Position numbers and translations under genes: made by a program
NCBI RefSeq assembly: GCF_023053635.1
Contig: NC_086182.1
Coordinates: 7,093,001-7,157,000 of the forward strand
Reading direction: 5' to 3'
Length of the DNA stretch: 64,000 nucleotides
Source: Elgaria multicarinata webbii
Lineage: Eukaryota; Chordata; Lepidosauria; Squamata; Anguidae
In this document: positions 23,098-34,800 of the stretch, in pieces
Numbering within the stretch: the first letter of the stretch is position 1
Layout: each line of letters starts with the position of its first letter
The notes under the pieces: generated by a model
Database searches by the model: none
Seen by the model: the letters and a program-made list of their open reading frames with translations, nothing else
What the model was told of the DNA's origin: nothing

Positions 23098-23766
23098 CTC
23101 ATCTACACCAAGCAGATATTCCACTATGAGAGTGGTATGAAAGCAGTATATAAAATGCAGGAGCCACACTACTGCTTTATAGTGGTATTGAAGTCAGGTG
23201 ACCATATGAAAAGGAAGACAGGGCTCATGTATCTTTAACAGTTGCACAGAAAAGGGAATTTCAGCAGGTGTCACTTGTATATATGGAGAACCTGGTGAAA
23301 TTCCCTCTTCATCACAACAGTTGAAGCTGCAGGAGCTATACTAGAGTGACCTGATTTAAAAGAGGGCAGGGCATCTGCAGCTTTAACTGGTGTGATGAAG
23401 AGGAAATTTCACCAGGTTCCCCATATTTACAAATGACACCTGCTGAAATTCCCTTTAAAGATACAGGAGCCCTGTCCTCCTTTTCATATGGTCACCCTAA
23501 CTGAAGTGCACTGACAACTGTTGGGACTAATGACACATACCATATGATGCTTTCATACCACTTTCATAGTGTTACATCCTGCTTGGTGTAGATGTGTCAA
23601 TGGGCCCCAACAGTTGTCGGTACACTTCATTACCACTATAAAGCAGTAGTGGAGATCCTGCAGTGCACTTCAATACTGCTATAAAGCAGAAGTGTGGCTC
23701 CTGTTTTTATATACCACTTTCATACCACTTTGATAGTGGAATATCCTGCTTGGTATAGATGAGCCC
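23098..23766. mobile_element. TIR DNA element (CTCATCTACACCAAGCAG ends), split by a foldback copy
   Basis: The left end GGGCTCATCTACACCAAGCAG and the inverse right end CTGCTTGGTATAGATGAGCCC define the element. Internal blocks (CACTTTCATACCACTTT, TATTGAAGTGCACTG) recur inverted. A family A copy (23195-23499) interrupts it at TATTGAAGT. Confidence 0.75.
23195..23499. mobile_element. Foldback DNA transposon (family A)
   Basis: About 305 bp; the left end CAGGTGACCATATG is slightly worn, the right end CATATGGTCACCCTA is intact. Flanking 7-mers ATTGAAG and ACTGAAG differ at one position. Confidence 0.85.
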
Positions 23767-23792
23767 AGAGAGTCAGGGGAGTAGGACAGAAC

Positions 23793-24322
23793 GGCTGCGT
23801 TCGGACAACACAATAGTCAATGGTAGGTTAATAACCAACTCCAAGGTTGATTATCAAGGGGGTACTCCCCAGACAACATGATTATAATCAACCGTGGAGT
23901 GGATTAACCCCAGCATGGAGTTGACTGTTAGTCAACTGTGTGTTTGATTGACACATCCCTGCCCTCTCTCTACCCCAGTCCTCCCACTGGTATCCCACCA
24001 GCCATTGCAAGTTCTGCCAGCTGGACTAGAGCAGATGCTGCCACTTTGGTTGCTCTTGCCGGAGGACTCTGTAGGCAGCCAAAATAGTCAATTCAATGGG
24101 GCGAAATATTCCACGGAGCCCAACAGAAAACATGCTAACCAACAGTTGTGTGACTAGTCAACTCTGTAGAGCGTTGTTTTTCTTCATTGGTTATTTTGGG
24201 GAAATAGCCAACCGTGAGGTGGTTTTTGCCTGACAGACAACACAATAACCAACAGTTGACTATTCAACTAATTGCTGACTACTTAAACCACCATTGGTTA
24301 TTGTGCTATCCAAACACAGCTA
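23793..24322. mobile_element. TIR DNA element (GGCTGCGTTCGGACAACA ends)
   Basis: Imperfect inverted ends: GGCTGCGTTCGGACAACACA at 23793 and its inverse at 24300-24322 (CTATCCAAACACAGC). The interior is rich in GGTTGATTA/TAACCAAC-like blocks. No coding frame. hAT-like by appearance; no clear target duplication. Confidence 0.6.
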
Positions 24323-24412
24323 ATATGTAGCACTCTTCAAATACCTGAAGGGCAAAGGCCTATTTCTCAGCTGCCTCATAGGGCAGGAAAAGATAGAACG
24401 GACTCAGGTTGT

Positions 24413-24611
24413 TACCAGAAAGGGCCGTAACTTAGTGGTAGAACATCTGCTTTGCATGTAGAAGGTCTTGGGTTTGATACCCGGCGTCTCCAGGTAAGGC
24501 TGAAAAAAGTCCTGCCAGAAACCCTAGAGAGCTGCTGCCAATCAGTGTTGACAATACTGGGCTTAGATGGATCAATGGTCTGACTCAGTATAAGGCATCT
24601 TCCGATTGTCC
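24413..24611 (+). mobile_element. tRNA-headed SINE
   Basis: Box A-like TTAGTGGTAGAACATC and box B-like GGGTTTGATACCC near 24432-24483, then a body with the recurring ACAATACTGGGCTTAGATGG block. About 200 bp, inserted in the old CR1. Confidence 0.75.
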
Positions 24612-24654
24612 TACATTCCTAGATTTTGGCTGAATGTTAGAAACAGGGCTGGCG

Positions 24655-25105
24655 TCAAGGGTAGGCATGGTTGAGCAACTGCCAGGAACCCACACCCCAG
24701 CAGGGGGCCGCTGATAAGAGCTCCCTGGACTTGCTCCTCCATCGCAAACTTAAGAACATCAGAAGAGCCCTGCAGCTGGATCAGACCAATGGTTCATCTA
24801 GTCCACCGTTCTTTTCACACAGTGGCCAACCAGCTGTCGACCAGGGACCCATAAGCAGGACACGGTACAACAACACCCTCCAGCCTATGGTCCAGACAAT
24901 GATGATGGTGAGAAAGAGGAGCAAAAGATGCCACAGCCTGCTTGCTCACTGGCTCTCTGCTTCCTATGCAAGCAAGTGGTAGGAAGGATGAGAAGGAAGA
25001 GGGCCAGCACCACCAGCAGCAGCAGAAGGTAGACTCACTGAAGGAGAGGTTTCTTGGCCAAGGGCCTGCCAAAACCTGGAGCTGGCACTGATGAGGAGGA
25101 ATATC
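24655..25105. mobile_element. TIR-like block with a CR1 3' end inside
   Basis: Starts CAGGGCTGGCGTCAAG and ends GGAGCTGGCACTG, roughly inverse. A CR1-type 3' end (TTAAGAACATCAGAAGAGCC) lies at 24749-24900. A related end, CAGTGCCAGCTCCAGG, occurs at 9375. Confidence 0.45.
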
Positions 25106-25205
25106 CTGATGGGAAGAGCAGTTTGACAATGAGGGCCAATTACATGGAGTGGGCTCCCCTTCACTGGAGATCTTCAAGCAGCGGCTGAACAGTCATCTGC
25201 TCGAT

Positions 25206-25475
25206 CCTCCCAGAGTGCAGGATACAGAATAATGGGCTCAAGTTACAGGAAGCCAGATTCCGGCTGGACATCAGGAAAAATCTCCCGACTGTTAGAGTGG
25301 TATGACAACAGAACCAATTACCTAGGGAGGTCATGGGCTCTCCTACACTAGAAGCATTCAAGAGGCAGCTGGACAGCCATCTGTCAGGTATGCTTTAAGG
25401 TGGATTCCAGCATTGAGCAGGGGGCTGAAATCAATGGCCTTATAGGCCCCTTCCAACTCTACTATTCTATGATTC
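25206..25475 (+). mobile_element. CR1 LINE 3' end
   Basis: A second, less diverged CR1 end next to the old copy. It reads through the conserved CAGATTCCGGCTGGACATC block to GGCCTTATAGGCCCC and CTATTCTATGATTC. Confidence 0.85.
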
Positions 25476-26511
25476 ACTGGTAGTATTTCTTTTATTGGTT
25501 TTCAAATGTTTGCTTTTCTTTTTGGTATGGAAATCTTGTTAACTTGCACAAACATACCTCCTGAAAGGATTCTGCTTGAACCTTAACAAAAGAGCTGATA
25601 TTTTATCAAAAATCATGTCTTTGAAGTGTATTTTAGGGTCAAATTAAGGACAAATATGTTTTCTTTAAGCTTTGTACAGCTAATGTCCTTTTAGCACTAA
25701 TGACTTTTGATGGCTAGTGGCTGCTAGCTTCTGGGCTCAATAAATCTTGGATGGAGATAACCAGAGATGGAGAGCTGGTTTGCACCATCACCATAACCCA
25801 TCTTGGCTTATTTAGTCCATAGTGCGTTGCAGTGTATGCCAGGCACCCTTTTGAACATTCAAACTTTGGTGGGCAGACGCTGTGCTTATTGTGTTGTACA
25901 AAACTGTCGAGGGTGGCCATGGGATGTTAAAACTTGCATAACCCATGGGTTAACCCATGGGATATTATACAGTTATACGAGGGTTGTTTAACATTCACAT
26001 AAACCACCTTCGCTGGGTTCGCACGACAATGAACAACCGCTGTGGCTTAAATATTAAAACAGTGGCCAGCACGTACCACAACCCACCATGGCTTAAATAA
26101 GTGCTTGTCTTCCTCCTGTACTTCTCTCACCACTGCTCAATGTGTATAAATACATGATTAGGTACCACGTACCAGGCAAAGTTCATCCTGTTCACGCATA
26201 CCCTCAATAGCTTTTAAAGAGCAACACTATGCACATCTACTTAGAAGTAAGACCCACTAAGTCCTAAGGCTGTGTGGCTTACTGCTATGCAAGTGTATAG
26301 GATTGCTGCCAGGCAGAGCAGCCCTATGGAGGTTGGGAGTGGGAGAGCTTCTGTGCCAGAGGTCCTGCCATTTCCGAAGCCCTGATGGGCTCATGCTGGC
26401 CAGAACACCTTTTTTTTTTGACTTAGTCGTCCTTTTTAAAACCATTTCCTTCCATTAGTTTCAGTGGAAGGAAAAATAAATACACCAGCTCCAGGGTTGG
26501 CCAAGTTTTTC

Positions 26512-26702
26512 TCACTCTTCATTACAACAGTTAAAGCTGCAGGAGCCCTGCCCTCATTTGTAGAGTGACCAGATACAAAAAAGGGCAGCTTTAACTGTTG
26601 TGATGAAGAAGGCATTTCACTAGGTGCTGCATGCATACAAATGGCACCTGCTGAAATTCCCTTCTCTATACAACTGTTAAAGATACAGGAGCCCTGTTCT
26701 CC
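26512..26702. mobile_element. Foldback DNA transposon (family A), partial
   Basis: The centre and right arm are present (GTTAAAGCTGCAGGAGC, GGTGCTGCATGCATACAAAT, AAAGATACAGGAGCC). Both termini are missing. Confidence 0.75.
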
Positions 26703-26715
26703 TAAATTGGTAATG

Positions 26716-27190
26716 ACGTTTAAAGCCCTAAATGGCTTGGGACCTCGATACTTGAGGGAGCGCCTCTCTATATATCTGCCTGCCTGAGACCTATCGGAGG
26801 AGCTCTTCTCCGTGCCCCACCAATGCGAGATATACGCTATGGTGGGACATGGGAGAGGGCTTTCTCTGCTGTGGCACCCCGGCTGTGGAATGCCCTCCCC
26901 TTGGAGGCCCAGTTGGCACCAGCACTGGCTTCATTTCTAAGATTGTAGTGCCTGAATTTGCTTTCCTTTTCCCCCTCCTCCTCCTCCTCCCTCCCAATCC
27001 CCTTTCCTTTTGTGTCATGTCTTTTAGATTGTAAGCCTGTGGGCAGGGACTGTCAAGAAATACTTTTGTAAGCCGCCATGAGAGCCTTTTTTGGCTGAAT
27101 GGCAGCATAAAAATGCTTAAATAAATAAAAAAATAAAAAAATTCAGCACCAGGTTAAGACATGGCTTTTTAACAAAGCGTTTGACAGCTA
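26716..27190 (+). mobile_element. L2-type LINE 3' end
   Basis: Reads FKALNGLGPRYLRERLSIYL, an L2 ORF2 end, then GGCTGTGGAATGCCCTCCCC and GTAAGCCGCCATGAGAGCC with an AATAAATAAAA tail near 27119; a little LINE-like sequence follows. Confidence 0.75.
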
Positions 27191-27385
27191 AATCCACCAG
27201 CCTGCACACTGTCTTGTTTTAATTGGCTTTTACTGTTTTAAAATTTCATATAGTCCAATTGATTTCTGTGGGTCTTCTGTAAGTATGACTAAATCTGGAT
27301 CCAATCCATAGTGCTTTTTTGAGTGCCCAAAGCTCTTCTTGTTCATTGTCTAAGAAATCTTTACAACAACCTTGCAAGGTATCTT

Positions 27386-27516
27386 AGGGTGCAATCCTAT
27401 TCATGTTTAGACAGAAAAAGTCCTACAACTCCCATCATTCCCCAGTGCTGGCTGGGGAATGCTGGGAGTTGTAGGGCTTTCTTTCCCGTCTAAATATGAA
27501 TAAGATTGTGCCCTTA
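27386..27516. repeat. Palindromic MITE (GGGTGCAATCCTAT ends)
   Basis: Hairpin with arms TCATGTTTAGACAGAAAAAG and CAACTCCCATCATTCCCC and their inverses. A second copy at 58610-58808 is split by an L2-type tail. Confidence 0.75.
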
Positions 27517-28374
27517 GTTGTTGTATTTATTCCCCTTCCCAGTTGAGATGCGTTTGTGTTTTATCACTGACTAAAGCTGTCAATAAGTAAATCATTGTAG
27601 CTGTGGAAATGGGATAGGAGGCTGTGATTTTGTCAGTTTGGTAAAATAATTTGTTTTAATGAATTACCATTGGAATAAGTTGTCATGAGGTGTGTATGGG
27701 CAACAGGTATATTTAACTTAATAAATAACCATGGAAATTTAACATTTCCCTACGATGCTACTGTGGAGCTGAGACAGAGAAGTTTGTGTCCTGTCTGAGG
27801 TAGGGAAAATTTGAACTAGGATTCCTTGTTCTCAGCTCAGTCCTTTAACCACTATACCGACCTCATTGGCATCAATGGGATTCCTTGCTACATATGAATA
27901 TAGGATTTGGGCAGTAAGGCTTTTACCTACTTCCGAGTAAACACAACAGCTGGAAGAGTGAATAGGATGGCATCCGCAAATCTTACGCACGTTTCCTCAG
28001 AAGGAAATCCCCCGGCGTTTACTTCCAAGTAAGCATGCACGGGATCGGGTCTGCTACAACAGGATCGGGAAGGAGCCCACAAGGCCTCCACCTTCAGCGC
28101 GTCAGGGGAATGTTTTTGCCTTGTGTTTGTGAAGACAGTTTTTGGCGGGGAAAAAGATCTGGAAGCGCCTCCTCCTGAGGTCGTTAGTTTAGGCACATAG
28201 AAGGAGCTGTTCTTTCCATGACTGGAATCGACGTGCGGTTCATTGGCTGGAATACACACTGAGCTCTCTATGCGAATATGGGGCAAATAACTGCTCTTCT
28301 CCCCAGCCCTCAGGCCGTCGACTCCATTTTTTTCTCTCTCCGCGCAAACAAACAAGTGGGGGAGGGGGAGACAA

Positions 28375-28760
28375 TATGGGCGGGAAACTATATTTGCTTT
28401 TGATTGGTTCAGAGAGTAGATGCTACGTTGGTGCCGCCTACTGTACGATGGCTGCTATCTGTCACTGGTCCAAAGGGCTGCCATTCCACACTTCCCTTCT
28501 GTGGGAAGCGACACTTCGTCCCGCCCCCCTCTTTCTCGCTCTTACGTGCCGTGTGCAAAGGAAGACGGGGGGGGGGTTGTTGGTGGTAAAAAAACAGCCG
28601 TTAAACGGGCCGCGGGGCGGGGCTTACTCGAGGAAGTAAGAAGCCGTAATTGGATTGGTCAAGGCGGGAGGTTCAAACTAGCATAGCTGGCTGTGATTGG
28701 TTCATGGTGGCCGCGGCAGGCCAGGCTCCCTCCTCGCGCTCAGGCGGGTTATTGTCTCTT
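28375..28760 (+). promoter_or_regulatory. H2AZ2 promoter region with CCAAT boxes and E2F/CHR-like sites
   Basis: GC-rich, TATA-less DNA just upstream of the start exon. ATTGG (inverted CCAAT, NF-Y type) occurs at 28403-28407, 28649-28653, 28654-28658 and 28696-28700. An E2F-like GGGCGGGAAA lies near 28379. GGCGG (28663-28667), four bases, then TTCAAA (28672-28677) has the spacing of a CDE/CHR pair. NF-Y plus E2F/DREAM control is common in cell-cycle chromatin genes; activity here is inferred from motifs only. Confidence 0.7.
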
Positions 28761-28822
28761 GACTTTCTGAGGCGGCTCTAGCTCGGAATCGGGACCGGAC
28801 CTCACAGAGCAGCGACGGAACC

Positions 28823-28825
28823 ATG
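28823..28825 (+). CDS. H2AZ2: H2AZ2 coding exon 1 (start codon only)
   Basis: The ATG follows GGAACC and is directly followed by GTGAGAGG, a good splice donor. The 5' UTR lies just upstream, roughly from 28750; the exact cap site cannot be read. Confidence 0.93.
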
Positions 28826-31800
28826 GTGAGAGGGGAGAAAAATAATGGCGTGGGACGGGCTGGAACGAAGTGTGTGAGGAAAGCACCCCGGGACGTCAGG
28901 CGGGAAGCCCCTGCGGGGCTCCCACCTATTTCTAACGCCGGCCGTGGGTGTCGGGCTCCCGGGGGAGGGAGCCCGAACGACTTGTACGTTTCGCTTCTCT
29001 TGCGGTGTCCCAAACTCGGTTATTTAGCGTTGCCGGCGCAAAGCCGAGCCTTTGCCTGTCATGGGATGGAGACGGGTGACCTCGAACCCCAGTTTGTAAG
29101 GGTTGTTGGGTAGAGGAAAACAGCGGAGGGGGGGGGAGAGACGCCGTTGGCGACTCCCTGCTTTTATTTTACAAGGCGCTCTGGAAGCCCCGCCTCCCTC
29201 CGGGACTCTACGCATTACGCTTCTGGGTAGACGCCTATTTGAAAAAGTAAGGTGTGAACGCGCCCGACGCGTGTCTCACGGGGCACACTCGCGCGGGGGA
29301 GGTTGATATTGGGGTACGGGAGTTCCCCGCCCGAGGGGTGCACGCGCTGGGTGGGAGACCTGGGCTCTGACTTGCGCAACGTGTGAAGCCCGGGGGGTCC
29401 TTGAAGGGTGGGCATCTTGACAGGCGGCCGGGCGGGCTTCTCCCGCTGCTAACAGCGCGCAAGAGCCCCGGCGTGTTATGTCACTGACACGCCGGAGGGC
29501 CTGGGCGCTTTGGCCAGCCAGAGGGTTTTAGACGGCGGCTGCCATCAGGCCGGCGCGTTGCTTCTTTGCCTGTCTCTGGTGGATCTGCGCAGAGATTTCC
29601 TAGCAACGTAACGCTTGTATAAACGTCAAGCCGAGGCGGATTTATTTCCTCACGCGGGCTTCAGCCTGAGTCTGACGGGTCCCGCCAGAGGCGACGCGCT
29701 GTGACAGCCTGGCGCGCTGGAGCCCCTGCCCGCCGCTTCTGGAAGCGGCTCCCCCCACTACCCCCTTTAACCGCGCCTTCCCACGATCACTTTGCGGGAC
29801 CCGTCGCCTGCCGGATGACGCTGACGACTTGCAGACCTCCCCGTTGTGCAATGTGAACCTATTCATATTTACTTGGAAGTAAGCACCGCTATTTACAGTA
29901 TGACTTACCCCCAAGTAAACAGTGTCTGCTTACTTAGTACTAAGCGCCGTTGTGCTCGCTTATTTGTAAACCGGCAAAGGATGGGGTTGCAAATGGGTTA
30001 TTTTCTTATCTCTTGGGCACATCATTCAGATGTGAATCTTTCATTTGCTAACATAGACGTTCGTTTTCTAAAATTGTTGGCTTCTGCTTTCTGTTCCAAG
30101 TTGTCAACAACCATAAGTATCACATCCCAGACTAAGGAGGAATCCTAATCTTCATTTCTGAAAATATGGTTGGGCTTAACAGCTTTTGTGCTTGAAACTT
30201 CGCTTTACAGCTCTAGTTTTCCAAACTTGAATTCTGTTAAATAGTTTTCTTGTTAATGAGGGAGTATCTTCCAGTGGGTGGGCTAACAGGAAATTTAAAA
30301 CTTCATTTGTGTTTTTATCATCTTAAAACAGCCAACAAGATTTTTTATAAAAAACTTATTTTTTATATTAATTTTTAAATTTCGATAATGCCTAATAGCC
30401 GAAGTTGCGGATAGTTCACAACAATTAAAACCATGAAATGCAACACAGTAAAATATAATTTAAAAGTTTACAACTATAGTATATTAAAAATAAATAAATA
30501 AAACTGAGTAGCTGTGTAAAGATTTAAAATACAGTAATATATTAAAAGCAAGAGGAACTGAAAGACTAAAATTCCAGGGAAAATAAAGTCTTCACTTGGC
30601 ACTGAAAAGACTACAACATTGTTGCCAGGCGAGTGTCTGTGGAGCTCATTCCACTACCAGGGTGCCACAACAGAAAAGGCCCTCTTCATAGTAGCTACCC
30701 ACCTCACTTCATTTGGCAGGGGCTCAAGGAGAAAGATACCTGAAGATGATCTTAGGGTTCCGGAAGAGAATGCCCTTCAGGTAACCTGGCCTCAAGTTGT
30801 TTAGGGCTTTAAATGTTAACACCAGCACTTTGAATTGGGCCCAGAAATGGACTGGCAGCCAATGCAAATGGAAAAGTACTGGCATAATGGGATCATATTG
30901 ACCAATCCCTATTAACAGTTTCACTGCCCTATTTCGGATCAGCTGAAGTTTCCAAATGGTTTTCAAAAGCAGCCCTGCCTACAATGCATTGCATAATATA
31001 ACTTGTTCAGTGATACAAGTATATTGATATTTCTACAGTTGCATGTCCAAATACATTTTGACTGCAAGTTATTTGCATAGCAAACTTCCAAAAATCAAGT
31101 GTCCCAATAATGTGATGGGGAAATAGACCTTTCTGCTCAGTGCTTTCATGTCACATGCCACTTGAAAATAAAAGACGTTTAAATCTTGCTTTACAGTTTT
31201 GCTTCAAGCTATGCTGTCTTCAACACAAGTATAAAATTCCTAAGTTTCTTATTTGATTAAAAGTTTATTTCTTGCGAAAATGAAGAGGTTGTTAACTTAC
31301 AGAGCTAGCATTGTAGCTTTAGTGTAATTCCATGTGAATATCTAGGTGACTGTTTTTCTCTCAATTTATAAATACAGTCTTAAGCACAGTTCCTAGGGAG
31401 TGTTGCAACAAAGTCAGGAAAACAATTGGAAGTAAAGAGGTTTAGAAGTGTATCAACATTTTACAGTTTTAGGATCTTATCTTCCTACTTCATGAGTTTA
31501 GGATGGTGTACATCAATCATAATCTGCAGATGTCACAAAATTCTGTGTCACAGCAATGTTGGAGGTTGATATGCCAGTTTGTTTATAAGATTGGTAATTG
31601 ACTGACTTAAGGTTGTTGCCTTTTGTGTTGTAGTGTAATTTGTGAGACATGTTTAATTATCTTCTTTATAAAAATATATATGAAGGATATGTATTTTCCA
31701 GGTGCTCCCAAGATGTGCTGGGCTGAAACTCGCATCATCCCCAGCCAGTATGACCAGCGGTTGTGATGGCTGGGGATGATGGGAGTTGCAGTCCAACACA

Positions 31801-34800
31801 TCTGGAGGGCACCAGGTTAGGGAAGGCTGCTTTACAATATGTTTTTCTTTGCTAAGGACCTTCTCTGTGTCTGTTCTTCCAGTTAAGGCTGAATAGAATA
31901 GAAAGTTGGCAGGTTGGCAAGGCTGTATGTATCTGTACATCTAAGTGATTTTTTGGACTAGGATTTTTGCTGTGTGTGATGATTCACCTAAAATACATAT
32001 GTATGAAAGACTGCCCTGACTTTGATATAGGTGTCCTCATTTGACTTAAGCAATGAACTCTAGAACTTCACAAATGTATTAGTTTAGCTATATTGTTTTA
32101 ACGTGAAAATAATTAATTGATGTTTCATCAGTTCCATAGTCTATGGACAGTTTTATGTACTGTTTGAAAATCCCTCTTCAACCTGACTCAAAACTGGAAA
32201 GTGGCAGTGCTTTGCAAGGTCAAGCTAACCATAGAAAACTTGTAGCTTGTGGCAACTGGCACATTTTAGTAATATTTGTAAAAATATAAATGAACTATGG
32301 GAAGGATAAAGTAGTAGCAACCAATGAAACTTCCAATTAGCCTCACTAATATGGGATTGTAAGTGCGTTCTTATGTGTAGGATCTTAGAACATATTGATT
32401 CCTGATGACAGTGGATTGAGCTTTACTAGTGTTCTAGCATCTATTAGTAAATATTGTTATAATTGTGGTGAAATTTCAAAGTGAACTCCTCACAATGGTA
32501 CCAAACTTTCTTACCACCAGAAAGAAAGTTGAAGTGTTGGCTGCTGTATGTGCTGCCCCTCTGATTTCTTAACCATAGTCCAGGGAGAATCACCATGTAC
32601 AGTTGCAGGGGTTTCCTTTCCTTTCTAGGGGTAGTTGATATGAGTGGGTAAGTGGTTATATGAATCCCCTTTCTGAGCTTGACTTTTCTTATTCCAAACA
32701 GAAATAACTGCTTTTCATTTGTTAAACGTTTTTTTAAAAATATATGTATTAATAGCAATAGCATTTGAGCAAATATTTAAAACATTTTTACTCTGCTTTT
32801 CACTTACAAATAAAACAAATTAACACCATCCAGTGCAAACAATAACAAAAGCAAGAAAAACCAGGCACCAGAGATTAAAACAAATGTTTTTAACACTTTA
32901 AACAGGTCGTCTGGTGACTAAAACCTGCTGTATTTGGTCCCTGGGGAGAGCTTTCCATAGATGGGGTATCACAACTAAAAATCCACATATGTAATCTGCC
33001 AGCAAGGGCACCTTACAAAGATCCTCAGATGAGCTTAATTGAGCAGAGATGTCAAGTTAGAACACACATAACAGATTGATTTGCCTGCATATAAGAAATG
33101 GTTTTTCAAATCTAATTTCCATGTTTTTATCTTATGTGAACCACCCGGAGAGCTTCAGTTATTATTTATTTATAAATGCATTACATTAACAGGATATTAA
33201 ATGTAGTTCAGTAAGGTTGTAATAAGCTCAAATGCCAAACAGGCAAAACTACCAGTCTTTGCAGGTGTTTTCATGCCACACCTATCCACATCTTGAAGGT
33301 TGTGAACAGGTGACTGTACAGTATGCAAATATCTCCACCCTGACTCTTGGCTATCCTGGGGAGTGTTCTAATTTAGCATGTTGGTTTTACTTGTATTTTG
33401 TAAACAACAAGTATCCCGTGTTAATTATTTGTCCAATAACCCTGAGGAACCTGGAATATTTGGGGGGAGAAATTAAAGCACACTTTTGTGTTTTATTGTT
33501 GATTGTTGGCTCTCATTGATTGGCTACAGAACTTCCCAGATCAAAATGCTTGAACATGGGAGTATTCTGGATATGATTTTTTATCTAATAAGTTCTAGGG
33601 GTAGGGATCTCTCTCTTGCTTAAATCAGGCTTATTTTCCACGAACCTATCAGGTCCTGCAATGGGAGCATCACTAAGCAGTTAAGATTGTTATTTTATGC
33701 ATTTATTTGGGAGTATATCCTATTGACGTAAATAATAGTTATGGATAAACATATATGTAGTTGGACTTTAAGTATGGATTAGTACCCATGATTTGACAAA
33801 GGGCTTGTTCCTGCCACTCCTACCAACTTCATGATTTGTTTTACATTCCCCCAACCCCAATACAGATGAGTAAGTGGGCTGTTAAGTATTTTGTACTTAT
33901 TTGCAAGGGTAGGCTGCAGCTCTCCTTTATGGAGCACTGGACAGTTATTAAAAGGATAAACTGCAGGCCAATAAAAACTGCATGTGTGAACAAGCCACTT
34001 CTCATCCTTCCTATGTATGAGATCAGATGGACATGCTTCCATATGATGAACTGGGCTCTTTCTGGATACATCCATCATTCACATGATTGCAGTGGCACTT
34101 CTAGGTCTGCTGTGATCATGGAAATGGTTACAGGTGATTACAAGTCATGCACTGGTGGTTCACATGGAAGTTACTTTGTGTAATCTTATACATTGGACTT
34201 ATCACATAGAAAATAAGCAACTGGTTAATGTATGCGAACCACTCCTGAGAGCTCATTGCTTTCCAAGGCTTTTCTAAATGCAAGACATGCTTTTAAAAGT
34301 ATTTGAGTTTTGTTTGGTAACAAGTAATGGAAATGGAAATGTTCTCATTCAGTATTTTGCTCTGGGTTTTCACCGAGCACCTACCCATATAGCTTAAGAC
34401 AAAACCCTTTTCTGATTAATGCATTATCCACCATATAAATTTTTGATAAACTAGTTTAGCAAAACAAATTGGGTGAAAGTATACGTTTACATTAATTCAA
34501 GGCAGGGCAAATTAAAACTAAAATACAGTAGCTTAAGGTCTCATGCAAGATGCATAAGGCATTTAAATACACAGCATTTTTTGAAAGCAGGTACTGTTAA
34601 CATTAAGGAAAGTTTAACTGTTAGTTAAAAATAAGTGTCCAGAAATATGAATGCTTAGAATTGTGGCCCAGTAAATTGTATAAGGCTTTGCTTTGCTTGT
34701 ACTTATGTATGTAATCTTTTTCAAAATGTTCTCTCAAAATACTGTTGCTCTTTAACAAGGAAACTTGAATACCTGCCCTGAAACCTTACTTTCATTTGAA

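Larger units (their letters stand above)
22420..25205 (+). mobile_element. Old CR1 LINE carrying several nested inserts
   Basis: CR1 pieces in order: 22420-22477, 22578-23097, about 23767-23792, 24323-24412, about 24612-24650 and about 25106-25205. They match the order of the intact CR1 copies (AFKKD-like segment, [18 protein letters not shown], final XQLDXHL). Between them sit a CAGTGG element, the 23098 element, a 23793 TIR element, a SINE and a 24655-25105 block. Highly diverged and dead. Confidence 0.7.
28300..29830. promoter_or_regulatory. CpG island over H2AZ2 exon 1
   Basis: This stretch is dense in CG dinucleotides and G+C compared with the AT-rich DNA on both sides, and covers the promoter, exon 1 and the first kilobase of intron 1. 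Typical of a broadly expressed vertebrate promoter. Edges are by eye. Confidence 0.8.

Noticed and set aside
24425-24490. Possible tRNA gene
   Set aside because: Box A and box B are present but no cloverleaf; it is the head of a SINE.
27927-28355. 142-residue minus-strand frame divergent from H2AZ2
   Set aside because: It crosses a palindromic MITE, has no domain and lacks promoter or splice support.
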